From the NCBI RefSeq assembly GCF_004138485.1, contig NZ_RYEV01000009.1, positions 248,001 through 312,000 on the forward strand: a stretch of DNA of 64,000 nucleotides, written 5' to 3'. Position numbers and translations under genes: made by a program. Under the pieces are notes generated by a model. That model made no database searches. It worked only from the letters and a program-made list of their open reading frames with translations, and was not told the origin of the DNA. Of this stretch, positions 53,704 to 63,226 are shown in pieces (the stretch's first letter is position 1; every line of letters starts with the position of its first letter). This DNA is from Peristeroidobacter soli (GTDB lineage Bacteria > Pseudomonadota > Gammaproteobacteria > Steroidobacterales > Steroidobacteraceae).

Positions 53704-56148
53704 TTATCTACCGAACTTATAACGAACGCGCGCGTTGACCTCACGCGGCGGGCTGATCTGATAGCCGAAGTTCAGTCGTTCGCGGGGCGCCGAGTAGTAG
53801 CGATCGTCGAGTGCATTGGACACTCCAAGATCGAACTGCCATTGCGGCAGCGAGTAGAACACCCGGAGCTCGACCTCGGTAAAATCGTCGAACAACAGGA
53901 TGGGAATGTTCGAGCCGAGTACCGTCGTATCTCTATCGCGTTTGTGCACGACGCCGCCGCCAAACCCCAGACCCCGCAGCACGCCGTTCTGGATTTCATA
54001 GCTGGTGAACGCGGAGATACCGAACTTCGGCGCATTGATCGGCTGAATGCCTTTGTATTGGCCCTCGATGTACTCCGCATCGATCGCCGCAATAGAGCCG
54101 AACACCTGCCAGCCGCGCACCACCTGGCCCTGGAATTCCAGCTCGACGCCCCGGCTGCGTTGCACGCCCACCGGCTCGCGATACGGTGTTCCCGCCACGA
54201 CCTGGGCGATATTGGTTCGCTCCATGTTGAACAGCGCCAGCGAGTACGAAAGCTTTCGGGAAGCGGTCTCGCCCTTCAGTCCGAACTCATAGGCCTTGCC
54301 TTCCTCCGGCGCAATCGCGACACCGGCGGCGACGAAACCGGATTGCGGCTCGAACGTGGTCCCATAGTTGGCGTATGCATTGAGCAACGGCGTCAACGCG
54401 TAAGTCACGCCGGCTTGATACGTGAAGGCATCTTCCGTCAGTTCCTGATTCGGAACCAGACTCGACGTGGCTGCACAACAAGATTGCGCCGTCGCCGTGT
54501 TGGTGTGCGAGTAGCGGCCGCCTAGATTCACGATCAATCCGTCGATCGGGCGAATCAGCATCTGCACCGTCGCGCCGCTGCGCTTGTGCTTCTCGGTCGC
54601 GGCGAAATGCTCGGTGTAGTCGCTCAGGTTCGCGGGCGGACGCAACAGATCGTAGTCTGGATCCAGGATGCTGAATCCCGAGCTGCTGCCAGGCAGATAG
54701 TTCGACGGATTGGTGTAATCGAAATCCCATTCGGCGTAGTCGGCGCCCACGAACAGCGTCTGCTTGCGACCGAACGCTTCGAAGTCGCCGAACAGGTTCA
54801 CCTCGCCCAGATAACTGTTGCCGGTAAAGTCATAGCGATAGACGACGGCATCGGTCTGTCCGAGCTCGTCCGTGCTGAACATCAGCACGCCATCGTTCTC
54901 CTTGTCGATCTTGCCGTACTGCGCGCTGGCCTTCAGAGTCCATTCACCCATGCGATGATCCAGCAGGGCCTGGGCCAACGTCGACTCCTTGGTACCGCGG
55001 TTCCAGGGTGAGTTTCCGGTCCGATCCTCCGGCACATCGGGAATCACGTAATTGGCGGGATCGGTGTCGGAGCCACCGATGAACTGCGTACCGGGGCCGT
55101 TGTAGGGACCGAAGTCCGAATATTGGTAGTACACGCGCGCCAGGACCGACGTGTCGTCGTTGAACTCGTACTTGACGCTCGGTACCACGACCGTGCGACG
55201 GTCATACGCGAAATCGACATAGGCGTTCTCGTCCAGGTAGCCCGCGACCAAGCGGTACGTCAGCGAGGCATCGTCGTTCAATGCACCGTATATGTCTGCG
55301 TCGGCCCGATAGTGATCGTAGCTGCCGGTCTCCAGCGACACCGCGCCGCCAAACTCGCTCTTCGGTTGCTTGGAGACGGCGGTCAGCGTGCCGCCGACCG
55401 AGTTCTGACCGTAGATCGTCGACGTCGGTCCCTTGATCACTTCGAATCTTTCGAACGGCGCGAGATCGAGTTGCACGAGCGGCGGCACGCGAAACCCGTC
55501 GACCGTCATCGCGCCGAGCTGAAAGCCACGATAGTAGGAATTGCGTGACGGATATTGATCGCCCGAGTGCGACGGGCCGCTCGACGCGTCGATCTTGTAA
55601 AAGTCCTGGAATCTCTGGATGCCGGCGAAATCGATCAAGTCCTGCGTGATCACTTTCACCGACTGCGGCGTGTCCTTCGCCGACAGCGGCATCTTGGTGG
55701 CGCTGGAGACCTCATCCTCGCGAAACTCGATGGCACGCACCACCACTTCTTCGAGCAGCACGGCGTTGTCCGCCGTGCGATCGGTCTTCGCGGTGCCGGA
55801 TTCCTTACGCTCGATGCCGACGATGTTTTCGCCGATCACCTGAAACGTCAGCTCGGTGCCGGCCAGCAAACGCGTCAACGCGGTATCGATGGACAACGCG
55901 CCCCGCACGCCTTGCGTCTCCGGATTCTCACCGATCCGTCCCGGCATGATGAGCTGCACACCGGCCTGGTTGGAAAACTGGATGAGCGCGGTGGACAGCT
56001 TCTGCGGCTTGATATCGAAGTCGACGGTGCGAGACAGATTCTGTGCCTGAGCTTGCGACGCGACCGCGACTGCCAGCAGCGCGCTGGTGACGATCGGCCT
56101 GGAGCGAAGGATGCGCCGAACGGCGCGCTCGAGCGGAGAATGTGACAT
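53704..56148 (-). CDS. TonB-dependent siderophore-type receptor with signalling domain
   Basis: 814 residues from ATG 56148 (AGGGT site). Signal peptide to AQAQ (near 36), an STN signalling domain (about 45-115: VDFDIKPQKLSTALIQFSNQ, then PGRIGENPETQGVRG), a TonB-box-like LEEVVVRA, then a plug of the siderophore-receptor family: LSAKDTPQSVKVITQDLID, SRNSYYRGFQLGAMTVDGF and FERFEVIKGPTSTIYGQNSVGG. The beta-barrel follows. With STN it can signal ligand binding to FecR next door. The last residue is Arg (RYKFGR) rather than the usual aromatic, a small oddity. Confidence 0.93.
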   Translation of the reverse strand: MSHSPLERAVRRILRSRPIVTSALLAVAVASQAQAQNLSRTVDFDIKPQKLSTALIQFSNQAGVQLIMPGRIGENPETQGVRGALSIDTALTRLLAGTELTFQVIGENIVGIERKESGTAKTDRTADNAVLLEEVVVRAIEFREDEVSSATKMPLSAKDTPQSVKVITQDLIDFAGIQRFQDFYKIDASSGPSHSGDQYPSRNSYYRGFQLGAMTVDGFRVPPLVQLDLAPFERFEVIKGPTSTIYGQNSVGGTLTAVSKQPKSEFGGAVSLETGSYDHYRADADIYGALNDDASLTYRLVAGYLDENAYVDFAYDRRTVVVPSVKYEFNDDTSVLARVYYQYSDFGPYNGPGTQFIGGSDTDPANYVIPDVPEDRTGNSPWNRGTKESTLAQALLDHRMGEWTLKASAQYGKIDKENDGVLMFSTDELGQTDAVVYRYDFTGNSYLGEVNLFGDFEAFGRKQTLFVGADYAEWDFDYTNPSNYLPGSSSGFSILDPDYDLLRPPANLSDYTEHFAATEKHKRSGATVQMLIRPIDGLIVNLGGRYSHTNTATAQSCCAATSSLVPNQELTEDAFTYQAGVTYALTPLLNAYANYGTTFEPQSGFVAAGVAIAPEEGKAYEFGLKGETASRKLSYSLALFNMERTNIAQVVAGTPYREPVGVQRSRGVELEFQGQVVRGWQVFGSIAAIDAEYIEGQYKGIQPINAPKFGISAFTSYEIQNGVLRGLGFGGGVVHKRDRDTTVLGSNIPILLFDDFTEVELRVFYSLPQWQFDLGVSNALDDRYYSAPRERLNFGYQISPPREVNARVRYKFGR

Positions 56149-56256
56149 GAGCCCTACCCTGTGTTGTCTTATATGTCGCGTAAGGCGCTTCTGCCTCATC
56201 GCTGCGTATAAGACACGCAGGCCATCGGAAGCGGAACTGCTGCCGTCAAGATTTCC

Positions 56257-57306
56257 TCATCGAGGTTCGCCGGGCTGCGTGCGGCTGACGAGCACGACCT
56301 CGCCGTCTGCTCGCGTCTCAACGTCGACAGGAAACACGCGCGGCAGCGCCTGCGTCCAGGCATCGATATCGCTGGTGAAAACCGTGCCGCTATAAAGTAT
56401 GCCGCCGATGCCCGGATCGGCCAGTCGCACCGGACGCTGCGAATAACGATTCACGTCGGCGATGACCGAGGCGAGCGGTTCGTTCCAGTATTCGAGTCGT
56501 CCCTTCTGCCAGGCCGTGGCATGCGAGACGGCGATAGGCGTGACCTGCGGCTCCTTGGTCCCGGCAACATTCCACGTCACTTCGTTGCCAGCGCCCACTC
56601 GAACAGTGTTGGTTCGCGCGCGCGAATCATGGGGCTGCAAATATGTGTCGACGATGCCTTCGGTAACGGTGATGACTACGCGATCGTTGGCACGTCGTAT
56701 GTTGAATGCGGTGCCAACGGCACGAACTTGCACGTCGTCCACTTTCACGATGAACGGTCGCGCGGGGTTCTTCGCCACCGCAAAGAACGCCTCGCCGGCG
56801 TTACCATGCATCACCAACACTCGCTCCTGCGAGTTGAAGTGATCGGTGACCGAAGAGTTGGCCGCCAGGGTCAGCGTCGAGCCATCCGACAACCGCGACT
56901 CACGGACCAACGGCATCGCTGGCGACGCGCTCATGCCGATCGGACGTTGGTGCAGCGTCAGGCCGACGGCCACTACGGCAATCGCCGCGGCGGCCGCGAA
57001 AGTCGCCAGTGCCGTCCGTCGCCAGGCACGAGGCCTTGCAATATTCGAAGTCGACGCCGGCGCGGTGTCCGCCAGCAACATCGCGACGTCGACGCCACGC
57101 CCGGACTCGACCAGCCGGCCGGTCTGCTGCCAGAACGTCCGCATTTCCTCGAAAGCTTCGCGATGGCGTGCATCCGCTTCGTACCAGAGCCACCATGCCG
57201 CGAGCTCTTCCGGCGACGCCCGTTCATCCCGCAAGCGCAAGACCCAGTTCCACGCCGTCGTGTGCAAGTCCGACCCGGGGTCGGCAGTTACCGATCGTTC
57301 ACTCAT
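56257..57306 (-). CDS. FecR-family anti-sigma/signal transducer
   Basis: 349 residues. N-terminal sigma-binding domain (about 12-60: WNWVLRLRDERASPEELAAW, EADARHREAFEEM), one membrane helix (about 92-115), the FecR domain (ESRLSDGSTLTLAANSSV, VLVMHGNAGEAFFAV, VRAVGTAFNIRR) and a C-terminal STN-like piece (GRLEYWNEPLASVIADVNRY). It passes the signal from the receptor's STN domain to the sigma factor. Overlaps the sigma gene by 8 bp. Confidence 0.93.
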   Translation of the reverse strand: MSERSVTADPGSDLHTTAWNWVLRLRDERASPEELAAWWLWYEADARHREAFEEMRTFWQQTGRLVESGRGVDVAMLLADTAPASTSNIARPRAWRRTALATFAAAAAIAVVAVGLTLHQRPIGMSASPAMPLVRESRLSDGSTLTLAANSSVTDHFNSQERVLVMHGNAGEAFFAVAKNPARPFIVKVDDVQVRAVGTAFNIRRANDRVVITVTEGIVDTYLQPHDSRARTNTVRVGAGNEVTWNVAGTKEPQVTPIAVSHATAWQKGRLEYWNEPLASVIADVNRYSQRPVRLADPGIGGILYSGTVFTSDIDAWTQALPRVFPVDVETRADGEVVLVSRTQPGEPR

Positions 57307-57889
57307 CCTTCACCCTGGCTTTCGCCTCTTCGGCCGAATACCCCAGAACCCGCTGGCGGCAATAGGTGCCGGCGTAGCTCAGGTATTTCCGTACCATCCG
57401 TTCTTGAACCTTCAGGTCGTTCGCGATCTCCGGCTGACTCCAGTCCATGAACCGGTACAGCACGAACGCCCGCCGACATTTCGGCGGCAGCTCGAACAAG
57501 GCCCGCTGCACGATCGCCAGCTCTTCATCGGCGAGCACCCAGCGCTCGGGCGTCAGATCGTTGATCGGCGGCTCGAAGTTGGCCTTCACATCCAACACCG
57601 CGCGCGTACGCCGCTGCCGGGAGCGGTTGAGTGCGATATTGGCCGCCGTCTTGAATAGATAAGCGCGCAGAAAGCTGATCGTGCCGGGCCGATCGAGCTG
57701 CAGCATCTGCACGTAGGCCTCCTGAGCGATTTCGCGCGCTTCGTTTTCATCGCGGACCCGCGTCATCAGAAAGGCACGTAGCACCGAGTTATGTTCTTCG
57801 ATGAGCCTGGCTATCGCCGCCGCGTGATTGGCGGATTCAGCGGGCGGTTCGGTCGCCGGCGGCAACTTGTCTTGCGACTTCGGGGTCAT
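57299..57889 (-). CDS. FecI-family ECF sigma factor
   Basis: 196 residues. Region 2: EEHNSVLRAFLMTRVRDEN, EIAQEAYVQMLQLDRPGTIS, LRAYLFKTAANIALNRSRQ. Region 4: ELPPKCRRAFVLYRFMDWSQ, PEIANDLKVQERMVRKYLSYA. This is the FecI branch that works with FecR and a TonB receptor. It likely controls the whole minus-strand block downstream. Confidence 0.93.
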   Translation of the reverse strand: MTPKSQDKLPPATEPPAESANHAAAIARLIEEHNSVLRAFLMTRVRDENEAREIAQEAYVQMLQLDRPGTISFLRAYLFKTAANIALNRSRQRRTRAVLDVKANFEPPINDLTPERWVLADEELAIVQRALFELPPKCRRAFVLYRFMDWSQPEIANDLKVQERMVRKYLSYAGTYCRQRVLGYSAEEAKARVKDE

Positions 57890-58035
57890 TGCGCGTGCAT
57901 CACGGACCAGCGGTCGATACCAGGCGAGAACGGATAAGACACGCGACCCACGAAAAGCGGTACTCGCCCCAGGAAAATTTTTTGGCGTCGAGTCTGTCCC
58001 TGGTTGCGCCGAGGCCGATCCATTACATTGCCGAC

Positions 58036-58578
58036 ATGCTGATTCGAACCCCCATTCGGGCGTTGGGCCATGTGGACTGCCGCAGTCTCGCGGCCCTGGC
58101 GACGGCCGCGCCCGAGGCGGCCTGGTTCGACGATGTCCGGCGGCAGACCGACTATGACGTACATGCCGAAACGCAGTCCATCATTCTGAGGTTCTGCACC
58201 GGCTGGCCGGCGGTATCAGTGACCAACGGACCGGGATGGGAACCGTTCGCGACCGCCGCCATGCCGATCATGCAAGCAATCATCGGACGGCATTACCCCG
58301 AAGGCGGCGTCATCCTGCGTGCCATGTTGGCTCGCCTACGACCGGGCTGCCGGATTCCCCGGCACCAGGATGCCCATCCCTCCTTCGCCATCTGCCATCG
58401 CATTCATGTCCCCTTGGCCACCAACGACGAGGTGGAATTCATCGTCGGCCAATATCGTGTCCCGCCTCGCGAGGACGACGCTTTCGAATTGAACAATGCC
58501 ATGCCTCATCAAGTTGCCAACAACGGCACCACGACGCGCATTCATTTCATCTTCGACTACGCACCCCGTCCCGGTTGA
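58036..58578 (+). CDS. Aspartyl/asparaginyl beta-hydroxylase-domain protein
   Basis: 180 residues from ATG 58036. The Fe(II)/2-oxoglutarate site shows HxD in RIPRHQDAHPSF, HRIHVPLATNDEVEF, and the distal His in NNAMPHQVANNGTTTRIHF, with the arginine for 2-oxoglutarate in TTTRIHFIFD. Such bacterial enzymes hydroxylate Asp/Asn or related groups in peptides. It is 3 bp from the propeller-like gene and divergent from fecI. Confidence 0.88.
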   Translation: MLIRTPIRALGHVDCRSLAALATAAPEAAWFDDVRRQTDYDVHAETQSIILRFCTGWPAVSVTNGPGWEPFATAAMPIMQAIIGRHYPEGGVILRAMLARLRPGCRIPRHQDAHPSFAICHRIHVPLATNDEVEFIVGQYRVPPREDDAFELNNAMPHQVANNGTTTRIHFIFDYAPRPG

Positions 58579-58581
58579 CAC

Positions 58582-59505
58582 GTGAGCGCCCTTCCCAAAG
58601 TCGTCGCGTCCTCGGTGATTCGAGGCTCGCAACTCGGCGAGAGCCACGGCGGGCTGTACCTCGTCAACCTCGACGACGGCACGGCCGAGCAAACGCTGGA
58701 CTGGAATCGCACCGACATCGACGTGAGCGGTCGCGGTGGCGATCGTGGCCTCCGCGGCATCGCATTCCACGCCGATCGAATCCTGGTGGCATCGAACGCC
58801 GCGCTGCTGATCCTCGACCGCGAATTCCAGGTGCTGGAGAATCACACCCATCGCTACCTGCAACACTGCCATGAGATCTGCGTCGTGGGCGATCACGTGT
58901 TCCTGACCTCAACGGGCTTCGACAGCCTGCTCACCTTCGACTTGCGCAGCCGGCGTTTCAGTCACGGCTTTCACCTCGGCGCCGAGGACAGCTCGTTGAA
59001 AGTGCGACAGTTCGACCCGCAAGGCAGCGGCCCCGCACCGAGCCGCCGATTTCATCTGAATAGCATCCAGGCCAACGCCAATGATCTGTGGTTCAGCGGC
59101 TTGCATACCCCTGGGCTGCTGCACCTCAGCCCGGGAGGTCTGTCGCTGGCATCGCCGCTGCCCTCGGGAACGCACAACGCCACGCAGCTACAAGACGGCG
59201 TGATCTACAACGACACGCAAGCCGACTGCGTGTGCTATCAAAACTCGAGTGGCGAAACGTTGCGAATGCCCGTGCCGGCGTACGACGCAGCCGAGATCCT
59301 GAATCTCGACCGGTTTGAATCGAGCGTGGCGCGGCCGGGTTTTGCGCGAGGTCTCTGCCTGCTCGATGCCGAACACATCGCTGCCGGCTCATCGCCCTCG
59401 ACCATTTGTGTCTATCGCCTGAGCGATGGTCGACGCGTGGCTCAGTGCAACCTATCGATGGACGTGCGCAACGCGATCCACGGTCTGGCGGTGTGGCCTT
59501 ACTGA
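58582..59505 (+). CDS. Beta-propeller-like protein, possibly DUF4915-related
   Basis: 307 residues starting at a GTG 3 bp after the hydroxylase stop. The sequence has repeated short strands (HGGLYLVNLDDGTAE, RGIAFHADRILVASNAALLI, HEICVVGDHVFLTSTGFDS, NDLWFSGLHTPGLLHLSPGG), as expected for a six-bladed propeller. HCHEICVVGDHVFLTSTGFD resembles DUF4915/TIGR03032-type proteins, a guess from the pattern. No signal peptide. It may modify or bind the same substrate as the hydroxylase. The end overlaps the convergent TPR gene by 7 bp. Confidence 0.6.
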   Translation: MSALPKVVASSVIRGSQLGESHGGLYLVNLDDGTAEQTLDWNRTDIDVSGRGGDRGLRGIAFHADRILVASNAALLILDREFQVLENHTHRYLQHCHEICVVGDHVFLTSTGFDSLLTFDLRSRRFSHGFHLGAEDSSLKVRQFDPQGSGPAPSRRFHLNSIQANANDLWFSGLHTPGLLHLSPGGLSLASPLPSGTHNATQLQDGVIYNDTQADCVCYQNSSGETLRMPVPAYDAAEILNLDRFESSVARPGFARGLCLLDAEHIAAGSSPSTICVYRLSDGRRVAQCNLSMDVRNAIHGLAVWPY

Positions 59506-61199
59506 GTCGGCCCCGCGGTCTCATGCTTGCCCTCTTCGAGCAAGCGCTGCAGCGGTTGCAGGTGGGCTGCGTAGTTTCGCCAACGGCCGATCGAGCTCGT
59601 GTACATCGCCTGACGGACCTGCCAACGACTCGGCGTGCGCACGACGCTCGGTGTCGTGTGGAACTGCAGACATCGCGAATCCCACGGCAAGTCGAGATAA
59701 GCAAGCAATGCGCGTGTTTGTTCTTCCTGATTCGATATCAATGTTTCGTATTGCAGCTCACGCATCCGCAACGGCAGCACCGCCCGCCAATGTCGCATCA
59801 GGCGTTGATACTGCAGGAAGTAATGTCCGAAGCTGAGCAGATTGCTGGTGAAGTCCCGCTGCAAGTCGAAGCGCTCGATGAAGCAGGATAGCCCGGTGTC
59901 CAGCGGATCGCGCTGGCAATGGATGACGCGCGCACCGGGGAACAATGTGGCGATCAGACCGAGTTGCATGAAATTCAAGTGCAACTTGTCGATCACGCGC
60001 TGCGCATCGGGTGTCGCATGCTGCTCGATCGCGGATTGGTAGCGGCGCGCCGATTCGTCGAGCTGCGCGGCGGGCATCCCATCGAGCGCCTCGGGATACG
60101 CATGACCGAACCCCTTCACCAGCTCAGGTAGTGCGCGCGACTCCCCGGCGCTATACACAGCGGGATGACTGGCAAGGATCTGCTCCGTCAACGTCGTGCC
60201 GGAACGGGGCATGCCGACGATGAATATGAAATGTTCGCCCTGTGCCGCTCGCGCCGGCAGCTTCGCAAAATAGTCCGCGCTGAACGTGCGAATGATCCGA
60301 TCGAATTGCTCCGTGGTTTCACGCGGATCATAGGGTGCACAACGACGACTCAGCACCGAGTTGGCCGCCGTGAAGTGGTCGAACGCCTGGTCGAACTCCT
60401 GCCTGCGATCCAGATATTTGCCCACGCCGGAATGCAGTCGCACGCGCTCTTCGCTTTCCAGATCCTTGCCAGCGAGCAGGCGCGTCGCAGCTTGCACCTG
60501 CGCGGCCTCTGGCTCATAGCCCGGAATCGACAGCAGGGCCGATAACGCACGCGAATGATCGGGCGCCTGTTGGAGCACGGCGAGATAGTGATCGGCGGCT
60601 GCCTCGAACCGCCCCATCTGTTCCGAGAGCATTGCCAGATTCAAGTGCGCCAGCAGATGGGTCGGCTGGCACTCGATGGCTTTGGCGTAATGGGCCGCGG
60701 CCTGCTCGAAATCCCGATCGTTCTTCAGCGCATTGGCCAGGTTGTAGAGCACGGCGGCCGAGCGCGGCTGGCTTTCGAGCAAGCGTCGATAGAGGTCGAT
60801 CGCCGCCGTTGCTTCGCCACTTTCGGCCAACGCGTTCGCCAGATTGTTCGCCGAATCCGCGTGCGTCGCATCGACCTGCAGCGCCCGCCGGAACGATGCG
60901 ATGGCATCGCTCAGCCGGCCTTGGCTGACCAGCACCTGCCCCAAGTGATTGTGAGTTCTCGGGTCGTCGGGCGCCAGCTCGATAGACCGGCGCAACAGCT
61001 TTTCGGCATCCATGCCGCGCCCCACCTGCTGAGCAACCAACCCTAGATAATGCAAGGCGAGTGGATGTTCGGGGTACTGGGCGAGCACTTGCCGGTAGGT
61101 CTTGTAGGCAAATTCCACGTCCCCCTGCTTCTGACGCTGCAACGCCTGGTCCAGGACCTGCCCGACGCTGCGCGTGATCGGTTCATTCATGGTCTGCAT
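59499..61199 (-). CDS. TPR-repeat sulfotransferase
   Basis: 566 residues from ATG 61199 (an in-frame ATG nine bases later is an alternative). N-terminal TPR repeats (about 10-215) of the type ALHYLGLVAQQVGRGMDAEK, HNHLGQVLVSQGRLSDAIAS, LYNLANALKNDRDFEQAAAH. The C-terminal half is a sulfotransferase: the PAPS 5'-phosphosulfate loop IFIVGMPRSGTTLTEQIL and the 3'-phosphate site VIHCQRDPLDTGLSCF. It would transfer sulfate to a protein or other acceptor. Its neighbours also suggest peptide or protein modification. Confidence 0.9.
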   Translation of the reverse strand: MQTMNEPITRSVGQVLDQALQRQKQGDVEFAYKTYRQVLAQYPEHPLALHYLGLVAQQVGRGMDAEKLLRRSIELAPDDPRTHNHLGQVLVSQGRLSDAIASFRRALQVDATHADSANNLANALAESGEATAAIDLYRRLLESQPRSAAVLYNLANALKNDRDFEQAAAHYAKAIECQPTHLLAHLNLAMLSEQMGRFEAAADHYLAVLQQAPDHSRALSALLSIPGYEPEAAQVQAATRLLAGKDLESEERVRLHSGVGKYLDRRQEFDQAFDHFTAANSVLSRRCAPYDPRETTEQFDRIIRTFSADYFAKLPARAAQGEHFIFIVGMPRSGTTLTEQILASHPAVYSAGESRALPELVKGFGHAYPEALDGMPAAQLDESARRYQSAIEQHATPDAQRVIDKLHLNFMQLGLIATLFPGARVIHCQRDPLDTGLSCFIERFDLQRDFTSNLLSFGHYFLQYQRLMRHWRAVLPLRMRELQYETLISNQEEQTRALLAYLDLPWDSRCLQFHTTPSVVRTPSRWQVRQAMYTSSIGRWRNYAAHLQPLQRLLEEGKHETAGPTQ

Positions 61200-61231
61200 T
61201 CTGCTCTCGCCGCACGATGACGCAAGCGCCA

Positions 61232-63226
61232 CTATTGCAGGTGGCGATCGAACCAGCCGAGGCCTCTTGTCAAGAAATCGCGTTGATGCGGCAACTCGCG
61301 CATGCCGTGGCCTTCGCGCGGGTAGATCACGAGCTCCACGGGCACGCCCTTCCATTTGAGCGCCGTATGCATTTCGATCGCCTGGCCCACGGGACAGGAC
61401 TGATCGAGCTCACCATGGAGCATGAGCAGCGGCGTACTGGCTCGGCGCACTTCGAAGATCGGCGAGCGCTCCAGATACAAGTTGAAATGTTCGTATAGCG
61501 GCGCGTCCCAATGTGCGCGCTGCTCGTGCCAACGACTCTCGTTACTGCCTGCCTCGCTGATCCAGTTGTAGATGCCCGCCCCGCCCACCGCCGCCTTGAA
61601 GCGATGACTGGCGAATGTCGCGCCCCAGCCGGCCGCATAGCCGCCCCAACTGAAGCCATAGATGCCGGCACGTGTCGGATCGCCGAGCCCCGAGGCGATC
61701 ACGTGATCCAGGGCCGATTCGATGTCCTCCCACTCCCGCCCCATCATGTCGCGGCGATTGCCGGATATGAAGGTCAGACCACGGCCGCGGCTGCCGCGAT
61801 AGTTGGGATAGATGACCACATAACCACGCGCGGCGAGCAGTTGCCCCCAGTCGTTGTAGGTCGCCCGCCACCCGTTCGAGATCACGCCTTCGGACCCGCC
61901 GTGCACGTGCACGATGACGGGGTATCGCTTGCCTGGTTGAAAGCCCACGGGCTTGATCAGGACGCCTTCGACATCCAGACCATCGCGACTCTTCCACCGC
62001 ACGATCTCCTGCGAGCCGAGCGCTCGCTCATCGATCTGCGGATTGGAGCGTGTGAGACGTCGTACGGGATCGAATCGCCCGGTGCCGTCGCGCCGTGCGA
62101 CGAACACATCGTTGGGATGCGTCGGCGTGTTGATCGTCGCGGCAAGCGTGCGTCCGTCCGCCGAGAACGACGGCGCGCCCGAGAATATTCCGTTCGGTGC
62201 CGCCAGCACCTTGCGGGCACCGGAGCGCAGATCGATGGATTGCAGCGTGGTCGCCTGCTTCTCCTCGACGATCAGTGCCAGCGTATTCGGCTGGCCAGGC
62301 AGCGGGCCGAGCCACGTCGCAGTTGCCTCGTACCCCTCGGTGAGATTGCGCGCCGGTCCCTTCCCATCGGCCGGTGCAATCCAAACATCGCTGTACCAGG
62401 GATCGAACACGACCGCGGAGCCCAACCATGCAATCTGCGTCCCATCCGGCGACCAGCTCGGAAACGCCACCCAACCGACCGTTTCAGTGACTCGTTCAGG
62501 TTCGCCGCCTCGTGCGTCCACGATAAAAGGTCGGGCATGTAACATCTCATCGTCGACGGATGGCGTCGGTGCCGCGATGAGTGCGAGGCGATCCCCGTTC
62601 GGCGACCAGGCGAAGTAGTGAACACTCATGGTTTCCGGTGTGACCGGCCAGGTTCGACCGCCGGCGAGTTCGACGATATGCAGGCGAATCTGTCCCACCG
62701 GCTCGCCGAAGAGGGTCCAATCCTCGCCCGCATCGAAGGCCTGTTGTTGCTGCCGCGAGCGTCCCTCTCGTGAGGTGAACGCGATGCGTGTGCCGTCAGG
62801 CGACCAGACGAATGCCTCGACGCCCCGAGCAACTGCCGTGATCACTCGCGCCTCGCCACTGGAAGCGTCCCGCACGAATACTTGAGGAACTTGCGTCGAT
62901 GTCGCCCGGCCGATCCACGCGATTCGTCGTCCATCCGGCGCCCACGCAGGACGCGTAGCATCCGAATGCACGTCCGTCAGCAGCTCGGGATGCTCACGCT
63001 TCGTCGCCGAGGTCCAGAGTGCCCCGCGCCTGACGGCTCTCGACTCTGAGGTCGTCGCTGGAGATTCGGCACGATAGAGCACGCGCGAACCATCCGGCGA
63101 CAGCGCCACGTTCGACACCGTAACCACCGACAACACCGTCTCGGGCGTTGTAAATGTTTGTGCTTCGCCAAGCGCGGCTTGCAAACCGATCAAGCTCAGC
63201 ACGAGTCCGGGCAATGAGGAAGTCAT
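61232..63226 (-). CDS. Exported S9-family peptidase
   Basis: 664 residues. Signal peptide MTSSLPGLVLSLIGLQAALG, a propeller with SPDGTRIAF-type blades, then the catalytic domain with VHVHGGSEGVISNGW, IYGFSWGGYAAGWG (S526), GELDQSCPVGQAIEMH (Asp) and YPREGHGMRE (His). The triad is complete, as in DPP IV/acylaminoacyl peptidase relatives. It overlaps the M24 gene by 4 bp (ATGA), so the two are coupled. Confidence 0.9.
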   Translation of the reverse strand: MTSSLPGLVLSLIGLQAALGEAQTFTTPETVLSVVTVSNVALSPDGSRVLYRAESPATTSESRAVRRGALWTSATKREHPELLTDVHSDATRPAWAPDGRRIAWIGRATSTQVPQVFVRDASSGEARVITAVARGVEAFVWSPDGTRIAFTSREGRSRQQQQAFDAGEDWTLFGEPVGQIRLHIVELAGGRTWPVTPETMSVHYFAWSPNGDRLALIAAPTPSVDDEMLHARPFIVDARGGEPERVTETVGWVAFPSWSPDGTQIAWLGSAVVFDPWYSDVWIAPADGKGPARNLTEGYEATATWLGPLPGQPNTLALIVEEKQATTLQSIDLRSGARKVLAAPNGIFSGAPSFSADGRTLAATINTPTHPNDVFVARRDGTGRFDPVRRLTRSNPQIDERALGSQEIVRWKSRDGLDVEGVLIKPVGFQPGKRYPVIVHVHGGSEGVISNGWRATYNDWGQLLAARGYVVIYPNYRGSRGRGLTFISGNRRDMMGREWEDIESALDHVIASGLGDPTRAGIYGFSWGGYAAGWGATFASHRFKAAVGGAGIYNWISEAGSNESRWHEQRAHWDAPLYEHFNLYLERSPIFEVRRASTPLLMLHGELDQSCPVGQAIEMHTALKWKGVPVELVIYPREGHGMRELPHQRDFLTRGLGWFDRHLQ

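Noticed and set aside
53704-63226. Lasso peptide cluster with isopeptidase
   Set aside because: S9 peptidases with FecI/FecR/TonB receptors occur in lasso peptide loci, but no precursor, transglutaminase-like B protein or asparagine-synthetase-like C protein is present.
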